Below, one piece after another: positions 24,970-34,074 of a stretch of 50,940 bases of DNA. Location: contig NZ_CCRF01000096.1 in the NCBI RefSeq assembly GCF_000751775.1, positions 1 to 50,940 on the forward strand, given 5' to 3'. Each line of letters begins with the position of its first letter. Positions within the stretch are counted from its first letter, which is position 1. Origin of the DNA: Caldibacillus thermoamylovorans. Its GTDB lineage: Bacteria > Bacillota > Bacilli > Bacillales > Caldibacillaceae. The notes under the pieces were generated by a model. That model was not told the DNA's origin. It saw only the letters and a list, made by a program, of their open reading frames with translations, and searched no databases. The translations under genes were made by a program, and so were the position numbers.

Positions 24970-26190
24970 ATGAAGAGAATTGGATTACTTTCGCAAATTT
25001 TAATTGCTTTTGTACTTGCTATTATTGTTGGTGCTATCGTCGGGCCAAAGATTGAGGTTGTAAAACCATTTGGCGATTTATTCTTACGTATGATCAAATT
25101 TATTATCGTTCCTTTAGTTCTGGCTTCCCTTGTTGTGGGCGTTGCAGGTACTGGGGACATTAAAAAAATTGGACGAATGGGTGGAATCACACTTGTTTAT
25201 TATTTGTTAACCACGGCCATTGCAGTAACAATCGGATTAATTCTTGCCAATATTTTCTCCCCAGGTAAAGGTGTCAATATTGATGCATCTGTGGAGAAAG
25301 TTGAACCAACCGAGGCCCCCAGTATAATCGACACCTTATTAAATATCGTCCCTACGAATCCAATTGCCTCATTAGTAAATGGGGATATGTTGCAAATCAT
25401 TTTCTTTGCCATTTTTCTCGGTGCAGCCATTACGATATTAGGAGATAAGGCAAAGACGGTTTATAACTTTTTTAATGAATTTGCTGAAATCATGTATAAA
25501 ATTACAGCCATTGTAATGAAACTGGCTCCAATTGGGGTTTTCGGTTTAATCGCACCAACTGTTGGAGAGTATGGTCTTTCTGTACTTCTTCCACTTATGA
25601 AGGTGATATTAGTCGTTTATTTCGGTTGTATCCTTCACGCCGTATTAGTCTATTCAACATCAGTTAAACTATTTGCGAATATGAATCCACTTAAATTTTT
25701 TACAGGAATTGCACCTGCTAGCTTAGTCGCATTCAGCACATCAAGCAGCTCGGGAACTTTGCCAATAACAATTAAAAACACAGAAGAGAACCTCGGTGTT
25801 TCTAGAAAAGTAAGCAGCTTTGTTCTTCCATTGGGAGCCACCGTCAATATGGACGGAACCGCATTGTATCAGGGTGTATGTGTTTTATTTATTGCACAAT
25901 TTTTCGGATATGATCTCTCTTTGGTACAACAGTTAACAATTGTATTAACTGCCACTCTTGCTTCAATCGGTACTGCAGGGGTTCCTGGCGCTGGCTTGAT
26001 TATGCTTACGATGGTCGTTACTTCCGTAGGGCTTCCGGTAGAAGGTATTGCTCTCATTGCTGGAATTGATAGATTATTGGATATGATCCGGACATCTGTA
26101 AATATCACGGGTGATGCCTCCGCTGCAGTTGTAGTGAATGCTATAGAGGAAAATCGAGAATTAAAAATATCGAATGACGTTAGTGTATAG
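24970..26190 (+). CDS. Dicarboxylate/amino acid:cation symporter (DAACS, GltP-like)
   Basis: 406 aa from ATG 24970, preceded by AAAAGGAGG five bases upstream; a longer frame from 24874 reads through repeat sequence and is rejected. Eight-helix plus hairpin-loop glutamate transporter fold: the HP1 serine-rich loop AFSTSSSSGTLP, the NMDGT motif (GATVNMDGTALYQG) in helix 7, HP2 with SIGTAGVPGAG, and helix 8 with IDRLLDMIRTSVNITGD containing the Asp/Arg/Asn substrate ligands. It imports glutamate, aspartate or C4-dicarboxylates with protons or sodium. Plus-strand single gene, bounded by inverted copies of one repeat. Proximity to the 5-oxoprolinase operon fits glutamate metabolism but they are separate units. 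Confidence 0.9.
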   Translation: MKRIGLLSQILIAFVLAIIVGAIVGPKIEVVKPFGDLFLRMIKFIIVPLVLASLVVGVAGTGDIKKIGRMGGITLVYYLLTTAIAVTIGLILANIFSPGKGVNIDASVEKVEPTEAPSIIDTLLNIVPTNPIASLVNGDMLQIIFFAIFLGAAITILGDKAKTVYNFFNEFAEIMYKITAIVMKLAPIGVFGLIAPTVGEYGLSVLLPLMKVILVVYFGCILHAVLVYSTSVKLFANMNPLKFFTGIAPASLVAFSTSSSSGTLPITIKNTEENLGVSRKVSSFVLPLGATVNMDGTALYQGVCVLFIAQFFGYDLSLVQQLTIVLTATLASIGTAGVPGAGLIMLTMVVTSVGLPVEGIALIAGIDRLLDMIRTSVNITGDASAAVVVNAIEENRELKISNDVSV

Positions 26191-26191
26191 T

Positions 26192-26226
26192 GGGACATGG
26201 GGACAGGTTCATCGTCCCATCTTTTT
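26192..26226 (+). terminator. Terminator of the symporter gene made from a repeat
   Basis: GGGAC...GTCCC arms (26192-26196 and 26214-26218) followed by ATCTTTTT. The sequence belongs to the CCTGTCCC repeat family seen before the gene. Confidence 0.6.
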
Positions 26227-26646
26227 GTGTTTGGGGGAAGGTACCTTGTCACCAAGCCCCTTCCCGTTATTCCAAATTAAAAGTAAAATTAGGTCAAGGT
26301 ATCTGTCCTTGTGTCTTTGTTCACTTTTGCACATTAACGTACAGTGACAAACAAAGTCACCCCCCTTAACTGGACCAAGGTACCTGTCTATGTGATCCAC
26401 TGGAGCATTTCATCCAAAGTATATGCAATTATTCCTGTTCCACCGTCAAATAATATCAGCAGAACATTCTAACCTGTATATTAAAGACAGATTCTCACAT
26501 TAGGGATGTATTTGTTTTAACTATGACAAAAACAAGAAGATAAAAAAATGAAGGTTTTATCGCCGGACCACGTGCGGTATCCCCAACATATCTACGGAGA
26601 ACATGGAACAGTTAGAACCTTTTTAAAATTATTTGTATCTATATTG
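26227..26646. other. Repeat-rich gene-free stretch
   Basis: Holds a GGGGGAAGG/CCCCTTCCC hairpin (about 26233-26265) and copies of CAAGGTAYCTGTC at 26295 and 26379, with a related GAAGGTACCTTGTC at 26237. The plus-strand frame at 26548-26799 has no recognisable content. Nothing else supported. Confidence 0.5.
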
Positions 26647-26684
26647 GATAATTTAAACTGTAAACATCCACCAATAACAGGGGC
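26647..26684 (+). repeat. Copy B of the roughly 38-bp repeat, at the darT break
   Basis: TGTAAACATCCACCAATAAC then AGGGGC, matching 19171-19210 with a few differences. On the minus strand the recognisable darT coding sequence ends where this repeat begins. Confidence 0.65.
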
Positions 26685-26917
26685 ATGTAATTGCATTTGG
26701 ACTAGCGTTATCAGACCATGCCCTGTAACTTGTTTAATTTCCCCCTACTTAGTAACCTTCCGTCTTCTAAAATTTTTACTGCATTATCAATGTTTGTAAA
26801 ATGGTAAACAAATTTTGGCCACCATCTTCTTGATTGTCCTAACCAAGGTTCTTTTATAAGTTGATCTATATAATTAACAAAAAGATGAGCGTCAGGTTTA
26901 ATTTGTTGATTCATCAA
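26680..26917 (-). pseudogene. darT: DarT-like DNA ADP-ribosyltransferase toxin, truncated
   Basis: The frame opens MNQQIKPDAHLFVNYI and has WWPKFVYHFTNIDNAVKILE then DGRLLSRGKLNKLQGMV, matching the NAD-binding N-terminus of DarT (DUF4433), which ADP-ribosylates thymidine in single-stranded DNA. A TGA follows; reading on in the next frame gives DNASP, the next DarT motif, so a frameshift lies near 26711. Homology then ends at the shared repeat at 26684. About two thirds of the toxin, including its catalytic glutamate, is missing. It overlaps the darG frame by 20 nt. Confidence 0.8.
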
Positions 26918-27823
26918 GATAAACCTCTTCTACATTGAGATTTTTTGTATGATTAACTGGAATATACTGTAAACCAATTGATTCTTTGTTCATTTCTTGA
27001 TATTGAGTTGAAATAATTACCGGTTTTAAATATGGTAAATGATGAAGGATAGCAATAATGAATGGAGTATATTTTTCCATCCCACTAGGCATACTACTAG
27101 GAATTACAAAACCAAAGCTGCGGATATGTTGCCAAAGAGCCACTAGTTGTGATTTATAGATATGAACTATTCGGCCTTGTGTTTTGATACCTAATCCTTC
27201 CTCAGGGTGACTAATTATAGAAACAGTAAAACCAATTTTATTATTCAATGTAAAATAAGAATCATTTTGTCGGACAAGGTTCTGAATATCCTCCCAAACC
27301 TCTACAAATGCCAATGATTCGGGTTCACTTCTTAGCCAATTCTTTATCTTATTAATATTTCTATACTCTGGTTCAAACGGGTCTTTTCTATACAAATGAA
27401 TATAAATATCGATAGGCAAATTTTTAAGATATTTTTCCATTAAAGGTCTTACCTCATTTTCCCAATCGAGACCTCCATTCCCACAACCCAACATGGGAAA
27501 CGCAATGGATGTAATACCTTTCTCCATATAAGTATGAACAAATTTTTCTAGCCCCGCTTCAATATATTCAATTTCGATTTAGACCTCCAATGTTTTTTTG
27601 TAGGAAAGTTTAGAATCCACTTCTGCGGCGTTTTATATAACCAAAGCTGACCTACATGAAACAATTCTTTCTCACAAAGATTTTGGTATTGGCTAAACAT
27701 TTCGGGATAAATAACCTTAAAATCTTTAGCAATCCCTTTTCCCATAACTCCGACAGTATTAACAGTATTAACAAGAACACGAGCCGGGCTTTTCAACAAA
27801 TCTCCAACAACATAGGTAATCAA
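26898..27823 (-). pseudogene. darG: DarG-like macrodomain antitoxin, frameshifted
   Basis: DarG removes ADP-ribose from DNA and binds DarT. The first frame (27823-27548, TTG start after GGGGTG) has VVGDLLKSPARVLVNTVNT and GVMGKGIAKDF, the macrodomain ADP-ribose loop, and ends falsely at LNILKRG. One missing G near 27567 explains this: with it the sequence would read LEYIEAGLEKFVHTYMEKG and join the second frame (27527-26898), which has the macrodomain C-terminus AFPMLGCGNGGLDW and the DarG C-terminal domain (IHLYRKDPF, later FGFVIPSSMPSGMEKYTPFI). The antitoxin is therefore probably inactive, in line with loss of the toxin. Confidence 0.85.
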
Positions 27824-28270
27824 CTTTTTTCACCCCTTTACCCCAGATAAGATTCATAAGATATTTATAAACATTATATACGAACTTATGTTTCTAATCA
27901 AATTTTTGATTTCACCTCAGCCGATTAAAATACCAATATTATCTATATTATGCCATAAAAGAATAATTTTTGAAGCTGTTTTAATTGCAAATGTCGAGGC
28001 TATGTACTAATCATTCCGCATTATGAACAATTTGGGGATTTATATAACGATATATTAATTAATTGTTAAAATTCTTATATATGTTTAAAATAGTATGAGA
28101 TATCATTAGTAATAAAATCTCCCTGGATATAGTCAAAATATTGTTTAGTAGAATAAATTTTGTTCGATAAAAACATTTAATTTGAAGTTGGTAAAACAAA
28201 TTAGTTAAAGAATAAAGTCAAATCAACTTCGGGAAAATCCATATGTAATTCCAAATGTCAAACGTTAAAG
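27824..28270. other. Gene-free AT-rich region upstream of darG
   Basis: About 450 bp with no supported gene. It should contain the darG promoter, but no clear -35/-10 pair stands out. Confidence 0.45.
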
Positions 28271-28378
28271 GGATCCAATCATGATGATTATCGAATTCAT
28301 ATTGGAGGTTCGCCTGCAAGCTGTACCGTCCCGCCAACATTGATCCAATCATGACGAATATCGAATTCATATTGGAGG
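28271..28378. repeat. Two copies of a 38-bp palindromic repeat
   Basis: GGATCCAATCATGATGATTA...TCATATTGGAGG at 28271-28308 and a near copy at 28342-28378, with imperfect inverted ends (CCAATCATGA and TCATATTGG). Related copies occur at 28554 and 28616. Confidence 0.7.
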
Positions 28379-28507
28379 CCACTGAAAAAGTGCTAAATAA
28401 TTATAAGAATACTTGCTAAACACCCACCATATTTAGATGTATTCTCGTGATTTATCCTACCATATATTGTTTAAGTGAGCTTATTCGAATTGTTTTTCAG
28501 TGGCCTC
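28375..28507. mobile_element. 133-bp MITE-like element with 15-bp perfect terminal inverted repeats
   Basis: GAGGCCACTGAAAAA (28375-28389) is the exact inverse of TTTTTCAGTGGCCTC (28493-28507). The AT-rich interior has no reading frame. It is nested in the 28271-28647 repeat cluster. GAGGCCACT also occurs at 40670. Confidence 0.7.
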
Positions 28508-28512
28508 TTCAC

Positions 28513-28647
28513 ATTGGACTAAAATGTTGCATGCCTTAGGTTGTAGTCCTCGTCACATGATGATTATCGAATTCATATTGGATTAAATGTCGCATACTTA
28601 GACTGTAGTCCTCACCACATAACGACTATCTCCTTCACATTGGATCC
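28513..28647. repeat. Tandem 64-bp repeat
   Basis: Two diverged units starting ATTGGACTAAAATGTTGCAT (28513) and ATTGGATTAAATGTCGCATA (28577), each with TGTAGTCCTC in the middle and ending near the CACAT...TTCAT/TTCAC motif. A third ATTGGAT starts at 28641. Located just after pntB on the minus strand. Confidence 0.65.
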
Positions 28648-28666
28648 CTACATCTGATTTCAATTG

Positions 28667-30064
28667 CTACAACGCATTCAGTATGGCCTCTGCGGTTGTT
28701 TTTGCATCACCAAAGCACATATAGGAATTTTCCTTGAAAAATAACGGGTTTTGTACACCGGCATATCCCGCGCTCATGGAACGTTTCATAACAATAACAT
28801 TTTTTGCCTTCCAAACTTCGAGTACCGGCATCCCGCCAATTGGGCCGCTCGGATTTTCGATTGCAGCCGGATTGACCGTATCATTGGCCCCGATAACAAG
28901 CACAGTATCTGTCTCCGGAAAATCATCATTAATTTCTTCCATATCTAGAACAATATCATAAGGTACTTTTGCTTCCGCTAACAATACATTCATATGACCC
29001 GGAAGCCGCCCTGCCACCGGATGAATACCAAAACGGACGTTAACCCCTTGATCGCAGAGTTTTTTCGTAATTTCCGCCACCGGATATTGCGCTTGAGCTA
29101 CAGCCATCCCATAACCAGGTGTAATAATAACAGAACTTGACCCCTTTAACATTTCTGCTGCATCTTCCGGGCTGATTTCCCGGTAATCACCCATTTCTTC
29201 CGCTTCCCCGCTTGCTCCTTCATTTCCAAAGCCACCGGTAATAACAGAGAAAAAGTTCCGGTTCATGCCTTGACACATAATATAGGACAAAATTGCTCCC
29301 GACGACCCCACCAATGCTCCGGTAATAATTAACAAATCATTTGACAGCATAAATCCCGATGCCGCAGCCGCCCAACCGGACAATGAGTTCAACATGGAAA
29401 TAACAACCGGCATGTCTGCACCGCCGATTGCCATGACCATATGCCAGCCTAAAAATAACGCAATCGCCGTCATAATGGCAAGGTAGACAATCCCGGATTG
29501 TGAAGCTCCTGCAGAAATAAATAAAAATATAAGAACCGCAGACACAAGCACCAACCCAATATTCAACAAATCTTTATATGGTAAAATAAGTGGATTGGAA
29601 CGAATTTTGCCATGAAGTTTTCCAAAAGCGACAATCGAACCGGTAAAGGTAACAGCACCAATAAAAATGCCGAGAAAAATTTCCGTTAAATGAATGTTTA
29701 GCATAGATCCAACAAAAGAATGATCTGAAAGTAACTCGATAAAGCTGTTATAGCCTACAAATACGGCTGCCAAACCGACAAAACTATGTAAAGCTGCGAT
29801 TAATTCCGGCATTTCCGTCATATCGACTCGTTTTGCTAAAAGAATACCGATGATCGCACCGATTAAGACAGCCACCAAAATATATGCCATACTTTCAACA
29901 TCAAGTTCAATACTTACAATCGTTGTAACCAAGGCAATCGCCATACCCAAAATACCAAAATAGTTGCCACGTTTTGCTGTTTCCTGCTTCGATAGACCGG
30001 CTAAGCTCATAATAATCAATATCCCTGCAATCATATACGCTGCAGTAACTAAACCTTGCGACAT
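28667..30064 (-). CDS. pntB: NAD(P) transhydrogenase subunit beta
   Basis: 465 aa. The N-terminal half has about nine membrane helices including the proton channel ([14 protein letters not shown], then [22 protein letters not shown] and GWAAAASGF). The C-terminal domain III binds NADP(H): [38 protein letters not shown] and [14 protein letters not shown], then [10 protein letters not shown] and [13 protein letters not shown]. With PntA it couples proton entry to NADPH formation in the cytoplasmic membrane. Starts 3 bp after the pntA stop. Confidence 0.95.
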   Translation of the reverse strand: MSQGLVTAAYMIAGILIIMSLAGLSKQETAKRGNYFGILGMAIALVTTIVSIELDVESMAYILVAVLIGAIIGILLAKRVDMTEMPELIAALHSFVGLAAVFVGYNSFIELLSDHSFVGSMLNIHLTEIFLGIFIGAVTFTGSIVAFGKLHGKIRSNPLILPYKDLLNIGLVLVSAVLIFLFISAGASQSGIVYLAIMTAIALFLGWHMVMAIGGADMPVVISMLNSLSGWAAAASGFMLSNDLLIITGALVGSSGAILSYIMCQGMNRNFFSVITGGFGNEGASGEAEEMGDYREISPEDAAEMLKGSSSVIITPGYGMAVAQAQYPVAEITKKLCDQGVNVRFGIHPVAGRLPGHMNVLLAEAKVPYDIVLDMEEINDDFPETDTVLVIGANDTVNPAAIENPSGPIGGMPVLEVWKAKNVIVMKRSMSAGYAGVQNPLFFKENSYMCFGDAKTTAEAILNAL

Positions 30065-30067
30065 TGA

Positions 30068-31624
30068 TTACACCTCCTTGCTCTTCGTAAACATCTTTAA
30101 CATGCGTTTAGTAACGGTGAACCCGCCAAATATATTGATCGTAGCAATTAATATACCAAGAAAAGACAAGATTTTAACCGACGTTAGGGAACTGTTCATC
30201 TGTAATAAGGCACCTACGATAATAATACCGGAGATGGCATTCGTAACCGACATAAGCGGTGTATGTAAAGCATGGGTTACATTCCAAACAACATAATAGC
30301 CAACTACAATGGCAAGGGCAAAAACCGTTACATGTGATAAAAATTCAGGAGGTGAAACTTGACCTAACCATAGGAAGAACACAATTGCCAGCCCACCAAA
30401 TACCACTTTTAACAAGGAGCGGTGTTTCTTTTCTTTAACCGGTGTCTCGCTTGGTTCTGCTTGCTTCGTCTCTTTCTTCGAGGTTTGCGTCGCCGATACA
30501 CGAATTGGCGGCGGTGGGAAGGTAATTTGCCCTTCTTTTACGACACTCATATGGCGTAAAATCACATCTTCAAAGTTGATATCGATCTCGCCGTTTTTTT
30601 CCTTGCAAAGTAATTTTGTTAAATTGACGAGATTGGTTGCATACATTTCAGACGATTGAGCAGGCAGTCGACCGGGCAAATCTGTGTAACCAATCACTTT
30701 CACCCCGGAAGCAGTCACAATCATTTCCCCCGGTACCGTATATTCACAGTTACCTCCACTTGAAGCGGCCATATCAACAATCACCGAGCCCGGCTTCATA
30801 CTGTCAACCATCGCTTTCGTAATTAACTTAGGTGCCGGTTTTCCTTGAACAAGTGCGGTGGTTATAATAATATCAACCTCTTTCGCCTGTTCAGCAAAAA
30901 GAGCCATTTCTGCTTGAATGAATTCGTCGGACATGACTTTGGCATATCCTGTAGAAGTAGAACCATCTTCTTCACCGGCAAAGTTTAATTTCAAAAATTC
31001 TCCGCCCATTGATTCGATTTGTTCCGCCACTTCCAGACGCGTATCAAAGGCCCGAACAATCGCACCAAGGGATTTACTCATTCCAATCGCGGCCAACCCG
31101 GCTACCCCTGCACCAATGACCAATACTTTTGCCGGTGGTACTTTCCCGGCAGCGGTAATTTGCCCGTTAAAAAATCGTCCAAATGCATGAAGTGCTTCTG
31201 TAACCGCCCTGTATCCTCCAATATTAGCCATTGAAGATAAAGCGTCCATTGATTGGGCACGTGAAATGCGCGGAACCATGTCCATTGCCAGTACATTGAT
31301 GTTTTTTTGGGAAAGCTCTTTAACAAGTGCGCCGTTTTGTGCCGGATACAAGAAACTGACGAAAGTTGCCCCTTCCTTAATCTTTGAAACTTCCTCCTCG
31401 GTAGGCGGATTCACTTTATAAATTAAATCACATTGAAACACATCATCAGCTTCGACAATTTCTGCTCCGGAGCTGATATACTGTTCATCGGTAAAACTTG
31501 CCGCCTCACCTGCACCTGTCTCAACCGCAACTTGAAACCCAAGTTTTTTCAGTTGAATGGCGGATTTTGGAGTTGCTGCAACACGTCTTTCACCGGCAAC
31601 TCGTTCTTTAGGTATTCCTATTCT
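30068..31624 (-). CDS. pntA: NAD(P) transhydrogenase subunit alpha
   Basis: 518 aa from ATG 31624 (AAAGGAGT upstream). A longer frame to 31759 reads through repeat sequence and is not used. Domain [21 protein letters not shown], the NAD(H)-binding fold [16 protein letters not shown] with the acidic end FDTR, and [16 protein letters not shown] linker (about 385-405) leads to three or four membrane helices fused at the C-terminus, so it is the undivided alpha type. Product is the NAD(H)-binding half of the proton-pumping transhydrogenase. Operon pntA-pntB. Confidence 0.95.
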   Translation of the reverse strand, partial: RIGIPKERVAGERRVAATPKSAIQLKKLGFQVAVETGAGEAASFTDEQYISSGAEIVEADDVFQCDLIYKVNPPTEEEVSKIKEGATFVSFLYPAQNGALVKELSQKNINVLAMDMVPRISRAQSMDALSSMANIGGYRAVTEALHAFGRFFNGQITAAGKVPPAKVLVIGAGVAGLAAIGMSKSLGAIVRAFDTRLEVAEQIESMGGEFLKLNFAGEEDGSTSTGYAKVMSDEFIQAEMALFAEQAKEVDIIITTALVQGKPAPKLITKAMVDSMKPGSVIVDMAASSGGNCEYTVPGEMIVTASGVKVIGYTDLPGRLPAQSSEMYATNLVNLTKLLCKEKNGEIDINFEDVILRHMSVVKEGQITFPPPPIRVSATQTSKKETKQAEPSETPVKEKKHRSLLKVVFGGLAIVFFLWLGQVSPPEFLSHVTVFALAIVVGYYVVWNVTHALHTPLMSVTNAISGIIIVGALLQMNSSLTSVKILSFLGILIATINIFGGFTVTKRMLKMFTKSKEV

Positions 31625-31670
31625 CATTCCCGATACTCCTTTCAGCAAAAGGATTTTTCTAGTTATCATA

Positions 31671-31716
31671 GATAAAGTGAAACTTCCGGCTGGGGGCTCT
31701 TCATCCCCCACTAATG
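31671..31716. repeat. Repeat family copy 3 (inverted, upstream of pntA)
   Basis: GATAAAGTGAAACTTCC then CTGGGGG-n8-CCCCCACTAATG, the inverse and diverged form of the copies at 21685 and 21824. It lies in the pntA leader between promoter and gene. Confidence 0.65.
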
Positions 31717-31853
31717 TCGTCTCCTCTTTGCAATCTCTAAAATCTTGATGTGGGGCCATTCCGCCGGTTAAGGTGAACTAAAATGGAAAACTTTTCACTT
31801 GCTCCCTCCAATTTTCCAAAAAATTACTAATCTCTTTCATTATATTAAATTCT

Positions 31854-31882
31854 TCTATATATTTAGTCGAAAAAAGTGACAA
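31854..31882 (-). promoter_or_regulatory. Possible pntAB promoter
   Basis: Minus strand TTGTCA (31882-31877), 17-bp spacer, TATAGA (31859-31854), about 230 bp before the pntA start. Confidence 0.4.
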
Positions 31883-31914
31883 AAGTTTGTAAAAGGTCAA
31901 TTTGCATAAAAAAT

Positions 31915-31942
31915 GGGAACGAGATTACAAAATCCCTGTTCC
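31915..31942. terminator. Possible terminator hairpin
   Basis: GGAAC..GATT..AATC..GTTCC forms an interrupted stem, followed on the plus strand by TATTTTATCTTTTT. No plus-strand gene precedes it closely. Confidence 0.4.
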
Positions 31943-32439
31943 TATTTTATCTTTTTAGAGAATATAAAAAATTTAAGGTGCTTAATGGAAGTTTATTCCC
32001 ATTGCATTTTTCATGAATTTTGGGTAACTCTCTTCAGCTTTACGAATTAACATTAACAGCATATCAATTATATAACAGGATTTAATTGATTATCATCAAC
32101 ACCGTAAGAATATTGGGCAGATACTACAAGTTAAGAATTTCTTTAATAAAAGTTTTTGAACTTAATAGGATATTAGTTTAGATCGTCTAGAGAGATAAAA
32201 AAACTTGGAGAGAAATTGAAGACGGAAAAACAGCTGCCACAAATAAACCAAAGGTGTGAATGCTTTTCAAATTTTGTTACATTTACATTCAGTGGGGCAG
32301 TTTCTTTATGTTCACTTTATCACATTAACAGGCTAGAGGTTAGGCCAAATTAGGCCATTATATTTAGTCATGATGGCGAGGAAATCATCCCCGTTCATTT
32401 TCCAATTTTTCAATGAAAATAAAATAATAGTTATAGATA
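31943..32439. other. Gene-free region between pntA leader and unknown trio
   Basis: About 500 bp without a supported gene. A short GGCCAAATTAGGCC palindrome lies near 32342-32355. Confidence 0.5.
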
Positions 32440-32835
32440 TTATAAATCATATTGTTCTACAATGGTGCAATTCTTGGCAAGGAATCTTGCTTGACCTTTT
32501 GTAAGCTCAACTTTACCATTCCCATTGTGTATTTCTGCATGAAAAGGATTGTCATCCAAAGGTCTATATAGTATGCTACAATCCTTTTCATAACAATGAC
32601 CTGCTCTAATATTTACAATTGCCTTTAACTCAGTAAGTCCAAACCTTTCTAAAAAGCTAGTAACAATTTCCCTTTTATTGCGATTTCCGTCTCTATCGAC
32701 TGAAACACCTTTTGAATCTTTAAAAAGTGCAGAAGAAGGTCTATTTTTCTCAATATCCCACTGATTTGGAATTGATTTTTTTATCGCTCGATACAAAAAT
32801 TCATTTTCATCTATTTTAGGATTCAAAAAACTCAT
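32440..32835 (-). CDS. Unknown protein C of a three-gene overlapping set
   Basis: 131 aa, soluble. I do not recognise a named family. Striking parts are ENEFLYRAIKKS near the start, PSSALFKDSKGVSVDRDGNR, FLERFGLTELKAIVNIRAG, then CSILYRPLDDNPFHAEIHNG and LTKGQARFLAKN at the C-terminus; the RPLDDNPFHAEI block looks strongly conserved and has a possible D-H pair. It overlaps the preceding gene by 20 nt, so it is translated in concert. No signal peptide or membrane helix. Its low similarity to housekeeping genes and accessory setting suggest a mobile or defence-linked function, but none can be assigned. Confidence 0.7.
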   Translation of the reverse strand: MSFLNPKIDENEFLYRAIKKSIPNQWDIEKNRPSSALFKDSKGVSVDRDGNRNKREIVTSFLERFGLTELKAIVNIRAGHCYEKDCSILYRPLDDNPFHAEIHNGNGKVELTKGQARFLAKNCTIVEQYDL

Positions 32836-33328
32836 TTATAACCTCGTTTACCTTTTTTACAACATTTATCAATGGGATGGTTATTTCTTTCTCTTCTTCT
32901 GATACTTCCATATACACTTCAATTCGATCATGGAAAATTTCAAATTCTAAATAATCTCCATTATTCTTTTCATACTCAAATTGTATACTTTTTCTACCAG
33001 TTGGAAAAATTTTGGGTTCTCTAATTATATTATGATATATATAGTTTGCGTTGTTCAAAACCTCCGTTGTAAACGGTTCTGCCCCATTGCCGTTCCAATT
33101 GTACTCAAGTTTTTCTAGATCCTTTAATTTCTGCAGATTAATCGATTTCCTTTTTTCTTCAACAATGTATTTTTGGGGTATACTAGTAAATGTTGATGAG
33201 TAATTATAGGCAATCCGATTCTTCACCCGCATTTGCCATAAACTACTCACTTTGCTTGATGTATTTGCTTTAACTATAAATGGATTAAATATCGGTTCTG
33301 AAGGCGTAAAATATGATTTTTCAATCAT
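32816..33328 (-). CDS. Unknown protein B of a three-gene overlapping set
   Basis: 170 aa from the ATG at 33328, chosen because it overlaps the previous stop as ATGA and has GGGAGG upstream; a longer frame to 33379 exists. Visible blocks: LKDLEKLEYNWNGNGAEPFT (about residues 69-88), then PTGRKSIQFEYEKNNGDYLE and FEIFHDRIEVYMEVSEEEK, ending in an amphipathic helix. The WNGNGAEPF and PTGRxSIQFEYEK blocks recur in uncharacterised bacterial proteins. No enzyme motif identified. Confidence 0.7.
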   Translation of the reverse strand: MIEKSYFTPSEPIFNPFIVKANTSSKVSSLWQMRVKNRIAYNYSSTFTSIPQKYIVEEKRKSINLQKLKDLEKLEYNWNGNGAEPFTTEVLNNANYIYHNIIREPKIFPTGRKSIQFEYEKNNGDYLEFEIFHDRIEVYMEVSEEEKEITIPLINVVKKVNEVINEFFES

Positions 33329-33660
33329 TGGTTTTCCTCCCTCATTTGCTCCAATATTTGTATCTTTTGTCCTAACCAATTATGGATTGCTTTTGCTGAG
33401 TCTAAATTCATTATAACGCCCGAAGAGACAAAACGAATGACATTATAGTCAAAATCATTAGGGTCAATAACAGTTGGTGGTGTTACAGCTTGGCCTTCTT
33501 CACCTAATTCGAGGTTTTCTACATAAGGTAGTGGTGGTCGTTCAAAAAAGAAATTCATAACAATTTCACCCTGCGGAGCAATACCCCCATATACACCATT
33601 TGTGTAAGTGGGATTAAAGTTTTCAGGGAACTTATATTTAAACTTTAGAGTTGTTTTCAT
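33325..33660 (-). CDS. Unknown protein A of a three-gene overlapping set (DUF3467-like)
   Basis: 111 aa from ATG 33660, with GGGGTG seven bases upstream. It has FNPTYTNGVYGGIAPQGEIV followed by MNFFFERPPLP and a C-terminal block VIRFVSSGVIMNLDSAKAIHNWL. The pattern of a beta-hairpin with Glu-Ile-Val-Met-x-Phe-Phe and a RxVxxGVIMxxxxAK helix resembles DUF3467, whose function is unknown; the similarity is weak. First gene of the trio. Confidence 0.65.
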   Translation of the reverse strand: MKTTLKFKYKFPENFNPTYTNGVYGGIAPQGEIVMNFFFERPPLPYVENLELGEEGQAVTPPTVIDPNDFDYNVIRFVSSGVIMNLDSAKAIHNWLGQKIQILEQMREENQ

Positions 33661-34074
33661 TTGTTTCACCCCTAAGAACACCTTTGTATATCTTATTATA
33701 AAATTTTCGAATTTTAATTTCAATATATCACATTCACCTAAAATATTTCAACCTAACGGGGTAGTCCAGCTATAAGGTGTAAATTTATTAATTTTTGGTA
33801 GTGTTGTGGAAATACGACTTTTCCACAATTGGTAAAATTTTACGTTTGAATTTATCCACATTAAAGGCCAAACAAAACCAACTTTGCCTAATTTTTAAAA
33901 AATGTGGATAACTTATTTTTTATGTTGTAGATAACTACATAACAATGAATTTTTTTAAGGGGATTACTTTCTATTGTGCAGTTTCGCAACTTTCGCAAAA
34001 ATTTTATTGGTAAATTTATCTCATGACTTGTTGAACGTAGCTTCTATCAACACAACCATCATAAGAAAAGATTT
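33661..34074. other. Gene-free region between the unknown trio and a transposase remnant
   Basis: No supported gene. The promoter of the trio should lie near 33680-33760, where TATTATAAAATTTTC-like AT-rich sequence occurs, but no firm match is claimed. Confidence 0.45.

Noticed and set aside
26548-26799. 83-aa plus-strand frame
   Set aside because: Overlaps the shared repeat and the darT remnant on the other strand; composition is not protein-like.
31625-31759. N-terminal extension of pntA
   Set aside because: Encoded by a repeat and leader; the family N-terminus MRIGIPKE begins at 31624 with its own RBS.
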